Source of the DNA: Desulfuromonadaceae bacterium UBA6124
GTDB lineage: Bacteria; Desulfobacterota; Desulfuromonadia; Desulfuromonadales; Trichloromonadaceae
NCBI GenBank assembly: GCA_002423365.1
Contig: DIVU01000116.1
Coordinates: forward strand, 1-35,793
Direction: 5' to 3'
DNA length: 35,793 nucleotides
The notes beneath the pieces are model-generated. The model had not been told where the DNA came from, ran no database searches, and saw only the letters and a list, made by a program, of their open reading frames with translations. Shown one piece after another: positions 24,187 through 31,135 of this stretch. The position numbers were made by a program, and so were the translations under genes. Positions within the stretch are counted from its first letter, which is position 1, and every line of letters begins with the position of its first letter.

Positions 24187-24711
24187 ATGAAAATGTGGCA
24201 TGGAGTAAAGGTGGGCCTGGCATGCGTACTCCGCTTTTGCGAGCGCGTGTGTTGGGCGGTCATGCTCGGGTGGGTAGCAGTGATGACCATCGGTACCATC
24301 ATGAGATACATCTTCAAAAAACCAATGATATTCCAGGTGGAGGTCGTATCGCTCGGCCTCGTCATATTTGCTGCCTTTAGTTTTGCGCCGGTGTTTGCCC
24401 ATAGGGAACACATTAGAGTTGATATGCTCACAAGGCATCTCCCTGCCAGGTATCAAAAAATGCTCGTCATCATAACAGAGTGTATATTCGTGCTTTTCTG
24501 CCTCATCATCATCTACAGCACCTTCGAATTGGTGACACACGCAATAGAAGTTGGAAGCAGAAGCGAGATTTCCGATATCCCACTGCTTCCATTCATTTTG
24601 TGTATTCCTATCGGCTTTGCCGTATTAATCGTTACCTTGATTGTTGATTTATGTGAACATCTGCGTGCATATCTGATCAACGCGGAAACTGATCATTCCG
24701 GAGAGAGATAA
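24187..24711 (+). CDS. TRAP transporter small permease subunit (DctQ family), second system
   Basis: 174 residues with four hydrophobic helices. The family pattern is visible: MRYIFKKPMIFQVEVVSLGLVIFAAFSF around helices one and two, then FAHREHIRVDML before the third helix. A GGAGAGAGAG precedes the ATG. Its stop and the dctM start share one base (TAATG at 24709-24713), so translation is coupled. Together with DctM it forms the ion-driven membrane part of the island's importer. Confidence 0.92.
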   Translation: MKMWHGVKVGLACVLRFCERVCWAVMLGWVAVMTIGTIMRYIFKKPMIFQVEVVSLGLVIFAAFSFAPVFAHREHIRVDMLTRHLPARYQKMLVIITECIFVLFCLIIIYSTFELVTHAIEVGSRSEISDIPLLPFILCIPIGFAVLIVTLIVDLCEHLRAYLINAETDHSGER

Positions 24712-26003
24712 TGGCCACCGCGACAGTCGGGCTCCTGATAGGCTCCATCGTCATATTGCTGCTGGCGAGCGGGTTGTGGATCGGCGCTGCCTTGGGAATA
24801 TCTGGAACTCTCGCGTACTATTTGTACGGTGGACCAAGGGCCGTTGGCGCAGTCGGGTACATCACGTTCAATTCTTTGACAAGTTATGATTTCGCCGCCC
24901 TGTCCCTTTTCATCTTCATGGCGACTATTCTCGCTAATTGCGGGGTCACAAAACGAATATACGCTGGGAGTGCGGCATTGTTTGCCAGGCTTCCTGGCGG
25001 ATTGTTGCATGCGAACGTATTTGGGTGCGCACTCTTTGCGGCGATATGCGGCTCTACGGCTGCGACGTGTGCCGCCATGAGCACCATCGCGTTGCCGGAG
25101 CTCGAGAAGCGCAACTATCCAAGGACCCAATCGCTCGGCTCCTTGGCTGCCTCTGGAACGCTGGGCCCGATGATTCCGCCAAGCCTTGGATTCATTCTGT
25201 ACGGCGTATTGACCGAAACATCGATTGGCAAGCTTTTCATGGCTGGCATCATTCCAGGGATAATATTGGCTGGATTATTCATGACCTACATATTGATTCG
25301 GTCCATCCTTAGCGGCGACGTACCGAGAGAAGAGCGAAAAAGTGCGGCTGAGACCGCCAGGGACCTATTTTCGATATGGCCGGTGTTCGTCTTATTTCTC
25401 CTGGTGTTGGGGAGTATCTATTTTGGTATATGCACTGCGGTGGAAGCGGCGGCACTGGGTTGCGCAGGCGCATTGTTGGTGGCAGCGTTTTTCAACGCAC
25501 TTAATCGGGATAACCTTGTCATGGCGCTGAAACAGGGCACGAACATTGCGGCACTGATATTCTTTGTACTCCTCGGCGGGATGATCCTCGGCCATGGCTT
25601 GTCTAATTACGGCGTTCCCCAATATCTAGTCAAATTGGTGACAGAGGCATCGCTGTCACACTACGAGCTGTTGGCTGTGCTGACGGTTTTCTACATCATC
25701 CTCGGCTGTTTCTTGGACGGAGCGGCCATCTTGGTAATCACCTTGCCCCTCGTGTTCCCCGTGATCAATGCCGTTGGGATCGACCGGATATGGTTTGGCG
25801 TTATTATGGTCCTGTTCACTGAAATCGCTGCCATTACACCACCCGTCGGGGTCAATCTCTTTGTGATGCAAGGGATCACAAAACTCCCCTTGGAACACAT
25901 CATTCGAGGGGTGATCCCTTATATCTTCTTGCTCTTGGCGCTCGAAATGATTTTAATCATGTATCCCGGCGTTGCGACCTTTCTACCCAGCATGATGTTC
26001 TGA
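24711..26003 (+). CDS. TRAP transporter large permease subunit (DctM family), second system
   Basis: 430 residues, about twelve hydrophobic helices. Family strings include FAAICGSTAATCAAMSTIALPELEK, GTLGPMIPPSLGFILYGVLT and the C-terminal repeat EIAAITPPVGVNLFVMQG. It is clearly different in sequence from the DctM at 4308-5594 and is encoded in the lower-G+C island, so the two systems were not duplicated locally. It would carry the substrate of the lyases; both the uptake genes and the enzymes point the same way and lie between the first and second lyases. Confidence 0.94.
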   Translation: MATATVGLLIGSIVILLLASGLWIGAALGISGTLAYYLYGGPRAVGAVGYITFNSLTSYDFAALSLFIFMATILANCGVTKRIYAGSAALFARLPGGLLHANVFGCALFAAICGSTAATCAAMSTIALPELEKRNYPRTQSLGSLAASGTLGPMIPPSLGFILYGVLTETSIGKLFMAGIIPGIILAGLFMTYILIRSILSGDVPREERKSAAETARDLFSIWPVFVLFLLVLGSIYFGICTAVEAAALGCAGALLVAAFFNALNRDNLVMALKQGTNIAALIFFVLLGGMILGHGLSNYGVPQYLVKLVTEASLSHYELLAVLTVFYIILGCFLDGAAILVITLPLVFPVINAVGIDRIWFGVIMVLFTEIAAITPPVGVNLFVMQGITKLPLEHIIRGVIPYIFLLLALEMILIMYPGVATFLPSMMF

Positions 26004-26059
26004 CAGAACATTCCGCAACCGGTGCTGGAGAAGAACGGCAAGGCCTGAGAAGATTGTCA

Positions 26060-26081
26060 CGCTCCGTGAAAATACGGAGCG
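26060..26081 (+). terminator. Stem-loop after dctM
   Basis: An 8-base perfect stem CGCTCCGT/ACGGAGCG with a six-base loop, 57 bases after the dctM stop. No T-run follows, so it may be a rho-assisted or processing signal rather than a classical terminator. It separates the transporter genes from lyase 2. Confidence 0.45.
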
Positions 26082-26164
26082 CGGCGATCAGCAGGTTGGG
26101 GGGTAACAAGATACGCGCAACTCGCCTCGCCTGATGGGGGCGGAGCGGGCGAAGGGGGACAGGA

Positions 26165-27679
26165 ATGAGCGAGCATGTTGCGGAAGTCTATCGAAAGAAA
26201 GGCATTCGGTTGAACTCAGAGATGTCTCCCCTACTGTATAAATATTTCTATGCCCCAATGAAAGGAAAAGCCTGGAAAGGCTTTCACATGTTCGATAAAG
26301 CGCATACCGTGATGCTGGCAGAGGAGGGGATTATTCCCAGGCAATCAGGCGTCGCCATCCTGCGCGCCTTGAGGAAGATGGAAGCCGAAGGGGTCGAGGG
26401 TGTCCGGGAGAAACTCGGCGGACACATGCACTGCGGGGAAGCCTACGTCACGGCTGCTGTGGGTCCCGAGTTGGCAGGCTGGATCCACGCCGGTCGGAGC
26501 TCCGGCGATCTGCAGGCCGTTGGAGCGCGTGTTGATACGCGCGACTTCGTCATTGCTTTCATGAAAGGCCTCATTCGGCTGCGACGCGCCATGCTGCTCA
26601 GGGCCAAGGAGACCGTCGATCTTGTCATGCCGGGCTACACTCACTTGCAACACGCAGAGCCCATCACTTTTGCTTTTTACATGCTCTCCTTCGTGCATCA
26701 ACTGGAGCGCGACTTTGAGCGATATGACGAAGCTTACCGGCGCATCAATGTTAGTCCAGCGGGGTGCGCCATCCTGACAACGACCGACTTTCCCATCAAC
26801 CGGAGGCGGACGCAGGAGCTGATGGGCTTCGACGGCCTCATGACGAACGCCAAAGATGCTATCTGGACAATGGATTATATCCTCGAATGCCTCGGCGCAA
26901 TTACCTGTACGGCGGGAAATCTGACCCGACTTGCAGATGACCTGTGTATCTGGCATTCCTCAGAGTTTTCGCTGGCCGAAATACCGGATGAATTCTGTGG
27001 CACGAGCAGTATCATGCCCCAAAAGAAAAACCCCTATGGGACCGAGGCGGTACGGGGCCTCTGCGGAGACGTTGTGGGCAGCTTCATGGCATTTTTCGCA
27101 CAGACCAACCACCAGTCAGATTCCTGTGAAATGCTCACCATGGCACCGCTCTGTCTCTACCAGGCTGCCGAGAAGTGTTTGGCGGCGCTGCAGATCTTGG
27201 ACGGAGTCGTGCGTGGACTAAAACTAAACAAAACAATCATGGCCGAGCGGGCTGGCATGTTCTGGGCGCAGGCGACCTCCCTAGCAAACGCATTGGTCAA
27301 AGAGCGGCAGCTGCCGTTTCGCACCGCCCACCAAGTTATCGGCGTTCTTGTACGCATGGCCTACGACCGCGGCCTGGCACCATTGGAGGTGACCGTGGAA
27401 TTACTTGATGAGGCTGCGCGAGAAGTGATAGGGCGGACGATCGGCTTGGAAGTGCAACGTTTGCGGGAATGCCTTGACCCTGCGGGAATCGTTCGGAGCA
27501 AGACCCCGGTCGGCGGCACCGCCCCCGAGAGGGTAGAGGAGGATCTGCGCAGCCGCCTTGACCGTCTGGTCGAGGACGAACGGGTCGCCAGCAACCTCGA
27601 GTCGCGGCTCGCAGGCGCGGAACGAGCCTTGGAGGCTGCCATCGACGCAGTGCTGGCGTCGCCCGCACCCGCCGCCTGA
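26165..27679 (+). CDS. Argininosuccinate-lyase-like C-N lyase with altered active-site motif (lyase 2)
   Basis: 504 residues, same superfamily and similar length to lyase 1 but clearly diverged. Conserved region 1 reads HAGRSSGD (108-115) where ASL and lyase 1 have GRSRND, so the Arg and Asn positions are replaced by Ser and Gly. Region 2 is the ordinary GYTHLQHAEPIT (157-168), and the serine loop is SSIMPQKKNP (281-290), followed by YGTE. The general acid/base machinery therefore looks intact while the amine-side pocket is changed, which suggests a substrate different from argininosuccinate. The final 60 residues form a charged helix pair and an Ala/Pro tail. The ATG is preceded by GGGGGACAGGA. 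Its place just downstream of the TRAP genes suggests it acts on the imported compound or on a lyase 1 product. Confidence 0.87.
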   Translation: MSEHVAEVYRKKGIRLNSEMSPLLYKYFYAPMKGKAWKGFHMFDKAHTVMLAEEGIIPRQSGVAILRALRKMEAEGVEGVREKLGGHMHCGEAYVTAAVGPELAGWIHAGRSSGDLQAVGARVDTRDFVIAFMKGLIRLRRAMLLRAKETVDLVMPGYTHLQHAEPITFAFYMLSFVHQLERDFERYDEAYRRINVSPAGCAILTTTDFPINRRRTQELMGFDGLMTNAKDAIWTMDYILECLGAITCTAGNLTRLADDLCIWHSSEFSLAEIPDEFCGTSSIMPQKKNPYGTEAVRGLCGDVVGSFMAFFAQTNHQSDSCEMLTMAPLCLYQAAEKCLAALQILDGVVRGLKLNKTIMAERAGMFWAQATSLANALVKERQLPFRTAHQVIGVLVRMAYDRGLAPLEVTVELLDEAAREVIGRTIGLEVQRLRECLDPAGIVRSKTPVGGTAPERVEEDLRSRLDRLVEDERVASNLESRLAGAERALEAAIDAVLASPAPAA

Positions 27680-27820
27680 CGGCAAGATAAAGGAGCGCTC
27701 TGCCGACAACTACCGCGAGACAACTGATTCGATGGCCGCGCTCCGATGGTGGCGCAGAGCTTCCGAGACGGAGTCGCGGCCGCTCGAATGTTCCGGCGGC
27801 TGGACGCGGTCGGATGAACG

Positions 27821-27860
27821 CAGTGGCGGCTGAGTTGACCAGGGATTGCGGCCGCCAGTG
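27821..27860 (+). other. Inverted repeat between lyase 2 and lyase 3
   Basis: CAGTGGCGGC (27821-27830) and GCCGCCAGTG (27851-27860) pair with one mismatch over a 20-base loop, in the 270-base gap between the two lyase genes. A TTATAT stretch at 27891 follows that might serve as a -10. It could terminate lyase 2 transcription or regulate lyase 3. The rest of the gap shows nothing I recognise. Confidence 0.35.
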
Positions 27861-27949
27861 GACAAATCCGTGACCTGAACTCCCGCCCTGTTATATGCTG
27901 CGGCGAGGAGTGGCGTGGAGGGGTCGCGCCAGAATGGGAGGGACGTAAG

Positions 27950-29335
27950 ATGAGGGAGGGCGCGGAACCTACCCGAATTGAATTGGATTTGCTGGGAGAA
28001 GTAAGGGTTCCCGCCACGGCACTCTATGGGGCACAGACCGCGAGAGCTGTTCAGAACTTTCCCGCCACCAACCACCGAACAATTGGCGGCTTCCCTCACC
28101 TCATACGTGCGCTACTCCAAATCAAGGAATCGGCCGCGAGAACAAACCAGGCAATTGAGGCGTTACCGAGCAGCGTGGCCAAGGCGATCATTCTAGCTGC
28201 GGAACAGCTGCGAGTAAGCCTTCCCGCGGACCAGTTTCCGGTACATTGCCTGCATGGAGGCGGGGGCACCTCGGCGAACATGAACGCCAACGAAAACCTG
28301 GCCAACCTGGGTGAGGAGATCCTAGGGGGCAGACGGGGAGAGTACCGGCTTGTTCACCCAAATGACCATGTGAATCTGCATCAGTCCACCAACGATGTGT
28401 ACCCCACTGCATGCCACATGGCCGTTATATCCCAATGGGGGTTGCTATCCGGCTGCCTAGGGCGCCTTACTCAGGCTTTTATGCATCTCGCAGATGTGCA
28501 CCGGGCGCAAGTGCGGCTGGCACGAACCTGTTTTCAGGACGCCGTCGACGTGCGGTATGCTGATTACTTTGGAGGCATGGCGTGCCAGATGGAGCGCCTC
28601 GCATGTCGTTTGGACGAAGCGATTGGCAGACTGTACGAGGTCAATCTTGGCGGGACAATTTGCGGTCGGCTCGAAGATGTGCCACAGGCATACCTTCAGC
28701 GGATCATCCCCGCGCTTGCGTCGGTTACCAAGGATCCGCGGTACCACCGGACAGACAACCTTTTCGATGGCGCCCAGAACCCGGACGCCATGGTTGCAGT
28801 CTCAGCTGGGCTGGACCTTCTGGCGCGAAGCCTGATCAAAATTGCATCGGATTTTCGTATCCTGAGTTCTGGACCGGAAGCCGGGTTGGGTGAGATCAGC
28901 TTGCCGGCTGCACAGCCTGGTTCGTCCATCATGCCGGGCAAGGTGAACCCCGTGATCCCCGAATTCCTCATCCAGATCGGTTTCCGGGTCATCGGGAATC
29001 ACGCGATGTGTGCTGCCGGTCTGGATCACGGCGAGCTCGATCTCAACGTGTGGGAGAGCAGCATGCTGTTTCCCACCCTGGAGTCGATGGAGCTCCTGGA
29101 GAGCGGGGTCGAGACCTTCACGAGCCGGTGCGTGCTTGGCATATATCCGAATCCTGAGACCAACTCTCGCCATGCCCGCACACTCATCCCCCGGCTCACA
29201 AGGCTATCGCGGAAATATGGCTACCAACGGGTCACCGCAGTCTGCAAGCAGGCAACGGGGGATCCGGCAGCCATGAGAGCGCTCCTAGATCAATACTTTC
29301 CGGAGTCCAATCAAGGATCGCCGTCCCCCGACTAG
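27950..29335 (+). CDS. Aspartase/fumarase-family lyase with substituted active-site histidine (lyase 3)
   Basis: 461 residues. The N-terminal DLLGEVRVPATALYGAQTARAV, the GTSANMNANE string (106-115), QSTNDVYPTA (145-154) and the signature GSSIMPGKVNPVIPE (324-338) place it with aspartate ammonia-lyase and class II fumarase. Two conserved spots deviate. The usual T-H-L-Q-D-A reads T-C-F-Q-D-A, with Cys194 where substrate-binding His is expected, and the usual G-T-G-x-N loop after LYEVN reads GGTICGRLED. The catalytic serine loop is intact, so it is probably active on a different substrate rather than dead. GGGAGGGA lies eight bases before the ATG. It closes the island and is followed by a strong convergent terminator. 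Confidence 0.87.
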   Translation: MREGAEPTRIELDLLGEVRVPATALYGAQTARAVQNFPATNHRTIGGFPHLIRALLQIKESAARTNQAIEALPSSVAKAIILAAEQLRVSLPADQFPVHCLHGGGGTSANMNANENLANLGEEILGGRRGEYRLVHPNDHVNLHQSTNDVYPTACHMAVISQWGLLSGCLGRLTQAFMHLADVHRAQVRLARTCFQDAVDVRYADYFGGMACQMERLACRLDEAIGRLYEVNLGGTICGRLEDVPQAYLQRIIPALASVTKDPRYHRTDNLFDGAQNPDAMVAVSAGLDLLARSLIKIASDFRILSSGPEAGLGEISLPAAQPGSSIMPGKVNPVIPEFLIQIGFRVIGNHAMCAAGLDHGELDLNVWESSMLFPTLESMELLESGVETFTSRCVLGIYPNPETNSRHARTLIPRLTRLSRKYGYQRVTAVCKQATGDPAAMRALLDQYFPESNQGSPSPD

Positions 29336-29425
29336 CCTGCAGCGCAGGCGTGCAAATCGGCGCGATTTGGAGTCCCTGTACTACGCAGATACGGTGCAAG
29401 CCTTACACTGCAACCGCGGGACGGA

Positions 29426-29545
29426 CTGGAGAAGGCGCTCACGGGCCGGGTCGCGGAGATCTATCGGGTCGGGGACTGCTGCCAGGCGATCGGCAATGCG
29501 CTGACGGCCATTCATGGCGCCTACGCGCTGGCCCAGCGGATTTAA
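29426..29545 (+). pseudogene. 3' fragment of an FAD-dependent oxidoreductase (old-yellow-enzyme / dienoyl-CoA reductase type)
   Basis: A 39-codon open stretch ending in TAA at 29543-29545 encodes EKALTGRVAEIYRVGDCCQA followed by IGNALTAIHGAYALAQRI. The GDC with preceding V/I-Y and the following AIHGAYALA helix match the extreme C-terminus of the pyridine-nucleotide half of NADH:flavin oxidoreductases, where it closes the FAD site (pattern VPEVYAIGDC...AIHEGYRVA as I recall it). Nothing upstream continues the gene: lyase 3 ends 90 bases before it. It is G+C-rich like the right flank. I read it as the surviving tail of a gene cut off when the island arrived. Confidence 0.6.
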
Positions 29546-29567
29546 AGACCGGGAAGACAGCCGAAGA

Positions 29568-29609
29568 CGGCCCGGCTCGGGCAGATAGCGGTCCGCTCGA
29601 GCCGGGCCG
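29568..29609. terminator. Bidirectional stem-loop between convergent lyase 3 and larA-like gene
   Basis: Arms 29568-29582 and 29595-29609 pair over 15 bases with one wobble, around a 12-base loop; the core is GGCCCGGCTCG/CGAGCCGGGCC. It lies between the stops of two converging genes, 29 bases from the - strand gene's stop. It lacks a T-run but is very stable. Confidence 0.6.
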
Positions 29610-29637
29610 ACGCAGTGCGGCTTCCCGCATCACGCGC

Positions 29638-30909
29638 TCACTTGACCGGTCTGGCGTTGAGGGGCACGGTCAGGGCGCCCGTCGGCATCAGGGTGATCGT
29701 GGGCGCAGGACCCAGCTTCTTGAAGGCCATGGCCAGCGCCTCCTCGATGGTCCCGGCCGGCGTGAACAGCAGCAGCCTGGAGAAGTCGGGGTCCATGCGG
29801 GAGACCAGGATGAACTCCGCCTTCTTCATCAGCCGGGTCACCGCATAGGCCTTGTGCGCGCCGATCTCGAACTTCGCCCGCAGGGAGGCCTCGACCCGCT
29901 CCGGGGTCCGGCACTCCCGCATCGTCGCTTCGTAGTGGGCGGAGCCGGACCCTTCGCGGCATTCGCCCAGCATGATGACCACCCCCCCGTCTCTGACCGC
30001 GCACCAGGCGTTGTCCATCGTCTTCTGCATCTGGTAGACGTTGATGTCCTTCGGGTAGCCGCCGCAGGAGACGATGACGAGGTCCGCCTCCTGCTTCACC
30101 TGTGCCCCGTACACCTGATCGACGAACGCGCAGGCCTGCCTGTGGGCCGAGATGTAGTCGCCGGCGAAGACCTTGAGGAACCGCTTCTCGTCGTCGAGCA
30201 CGACGTTGAGCAGGAACGAGGGGCGGCACATCTCGACCCCCTCGATCTGGTCGAGATAGACGGGATTTCCGTCGAGGCGGCCGATGACGGCATTGGGGTC
30301 GAACATCATGCTGTGGTTGTGGCGGATGGTCTCGTAGGCGGCCACGCCGGGCAACATCGCCTTGCGCCCCCCGCCGAAGCCGGCGAAGAAGTGGTGGACG
30401 ATGCTGCCCGTGCAGATGATATGGTCGGCCTCGGTCACGAGCCGGTTGAACCCGACCTTCGTCCCCCGGGAGGTCGTCCCGAAGAACCGGAACTGTGTCT
30501 CGTCGTAGCAGTCGGTGTTATACATCGGGACGCGGGCCGCGACCGCGGCGCCGACCTCCTCCGCCATCTCGGCCTCCGTCATCGCCCGGTGCGTGCCGAG
30601 CGAGAAGACGATGCGCATGCTGGCGTCGGGGATCCCCGCGGCGTTCAGCTCGTCCAGCAGGATCGGCATGAAGACGTAGCTGCGGGCGATCCGGGTCGGA
30701 TCGTTCACGATGAAGGCGACGGTCTGGCCGGGCCTGACGATCTGTCGCAGCGGCGGCGAGTCGATCGGGTTGCGGATGGCCTCCCGGATGGCTGACGCCG
30801 GATCGGGAATCTCCGGAAACCGCTTGATCGCGAGCTCGTCCAGCACCAGCGCCGGGTCGAGGGAGAACGCCACTTCGCCGCTGCCATACCGGAACCTGTA
30901 CTCTTTCAT
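29638..30909 (-). CDS. LarA-family nickel-pincer-nucleotide racemase/epimerase
   Basis: 423 residues. The family landmarks are VNDPTR (68-73), GTHR (105-108), HHFFAGFGGGRKAMLPG (172-188) and the IRHNH cluster (195-199). By alignment from memory these supply the equivalents of the L. plantarum LarA residues H108, H174, K184 and H200, which bind or act with the covalently attached nickel-pincer cofactor. LarA itself racemises lactate; many relatives racemise or epimerise other 2-hydroxyacids. The cofactor-building genes larB, larC and larE are not in the window and would have to lie elsewhere. AAAGGA precedes the ATG by nine bases and directly abuts a 26-base near-palindrome. The gene is G+C-rich like the flanks, so it is not part of the island. 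Confidence 0.9.
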   Translation of the reverse strand: MKEYRFRYGSGEVAFSLDPALVLDELAIKRFPEIPDPASAIREAIRNPIDSPPLRQIVRPGQTVAFIVNDPTRIARSYVFMPILLDELNAAGIPDASMRIVFSLGTHRAMTEAEMAEEVGAAVAARVPMYNTDCYDETQFRFFGTTSRGTKVGFNRLVTEADHIICTGSIVHHFFAGFGGGRKAMLPGVAAYETIRHNHSMMFDPNAVIGRLDGNPVYLDQIEGVEMCRPSFLLNVVLDDEKRFLKVFAGDYISAHRQACAFVDQVYGAQVKQEADLVIVSCGGYPKDINVYQMQKTMDNAWCAVRDGGVVIMLGECREGSGSAHYEATMRECRTPERVEASLRAKFEIGAHKAYAVTRLMKKAEFILVSRMDPDFSRLLLFTPAGTIEEALAMAFKKLGPAPTITLMPTGALTVPLNARPVK

Positions 30910-30924
30910 CCCGTGCGTCCTTTC

Positions 30925-30950
30925 AATTCGCCGGCCGCGGCCCGCGAATT
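30925..30950 (-). promoter_or_regulatory. 26-bp near-perfect palindrome upstream of the larA-like gene
   Basis: Outer arms AATTCGC/GCGAATT and a self-complementary core GGCCGCGGCC are separated by one C-C mismatch on each turn. It lies 15 bases before the ATG and touches the ribosome-binding site (30918-30924). It may be a repressor operator or an mRNA hairpin that controls translation. Confidence 0.55.
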
Positions 30951-30976
30951 CACCGACGAACTTCAGGGACAGAACA

Positions 30977-31135
30977 CTAGCAGGTTACTGAAAAACTTGA
31001 TTATAGACAGGCTGCTCAAAAAGGTCCAGATGCAAGGCGGTGCGTGAAGGGCCGAGCGAGGCGTACTGAGGTACGCCGCAGCGAGTGCCCAAGCGCGCCA
31101 ACGCGGCAGATGGGCCTTTTTGAGCAGCCTGCTAG
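30977..31135. repeat. Hairpin repeat element (MITE/REP-like), with duplicated left end
   Basis: A perfect 17-base terminal inverted repeat joins 31008-31024 (CAGGCTGCTCAAAAAGG) and 31115-31131, extendable inward to 21 pairs with one wobble. A second hairpin (GGCGTAC-TGAG-GTACGCC, 31060-31077) sits in the middle, giving a cruciform-like 124-base unit. A degenerate second copy of the terminus (CTAGCAGGTTACTGAAAAAC) lies just outside at 30977-30996 and matches the complement of the right end CTAG...AAAAAGG. The right end supplies the stop codon of the GGT-family gene. No coding capacity, so it would be mobilised in trans or act as a transcription/RNA-processing signal. Confidence 0.75.

Noticed and set aside
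29350..30795. 481-codon + strand open frame
   Set aside because: Antisense shadow of the larA-like gene. Only a short fragment in another frame (29426-29545) looks like a real gene remnant.
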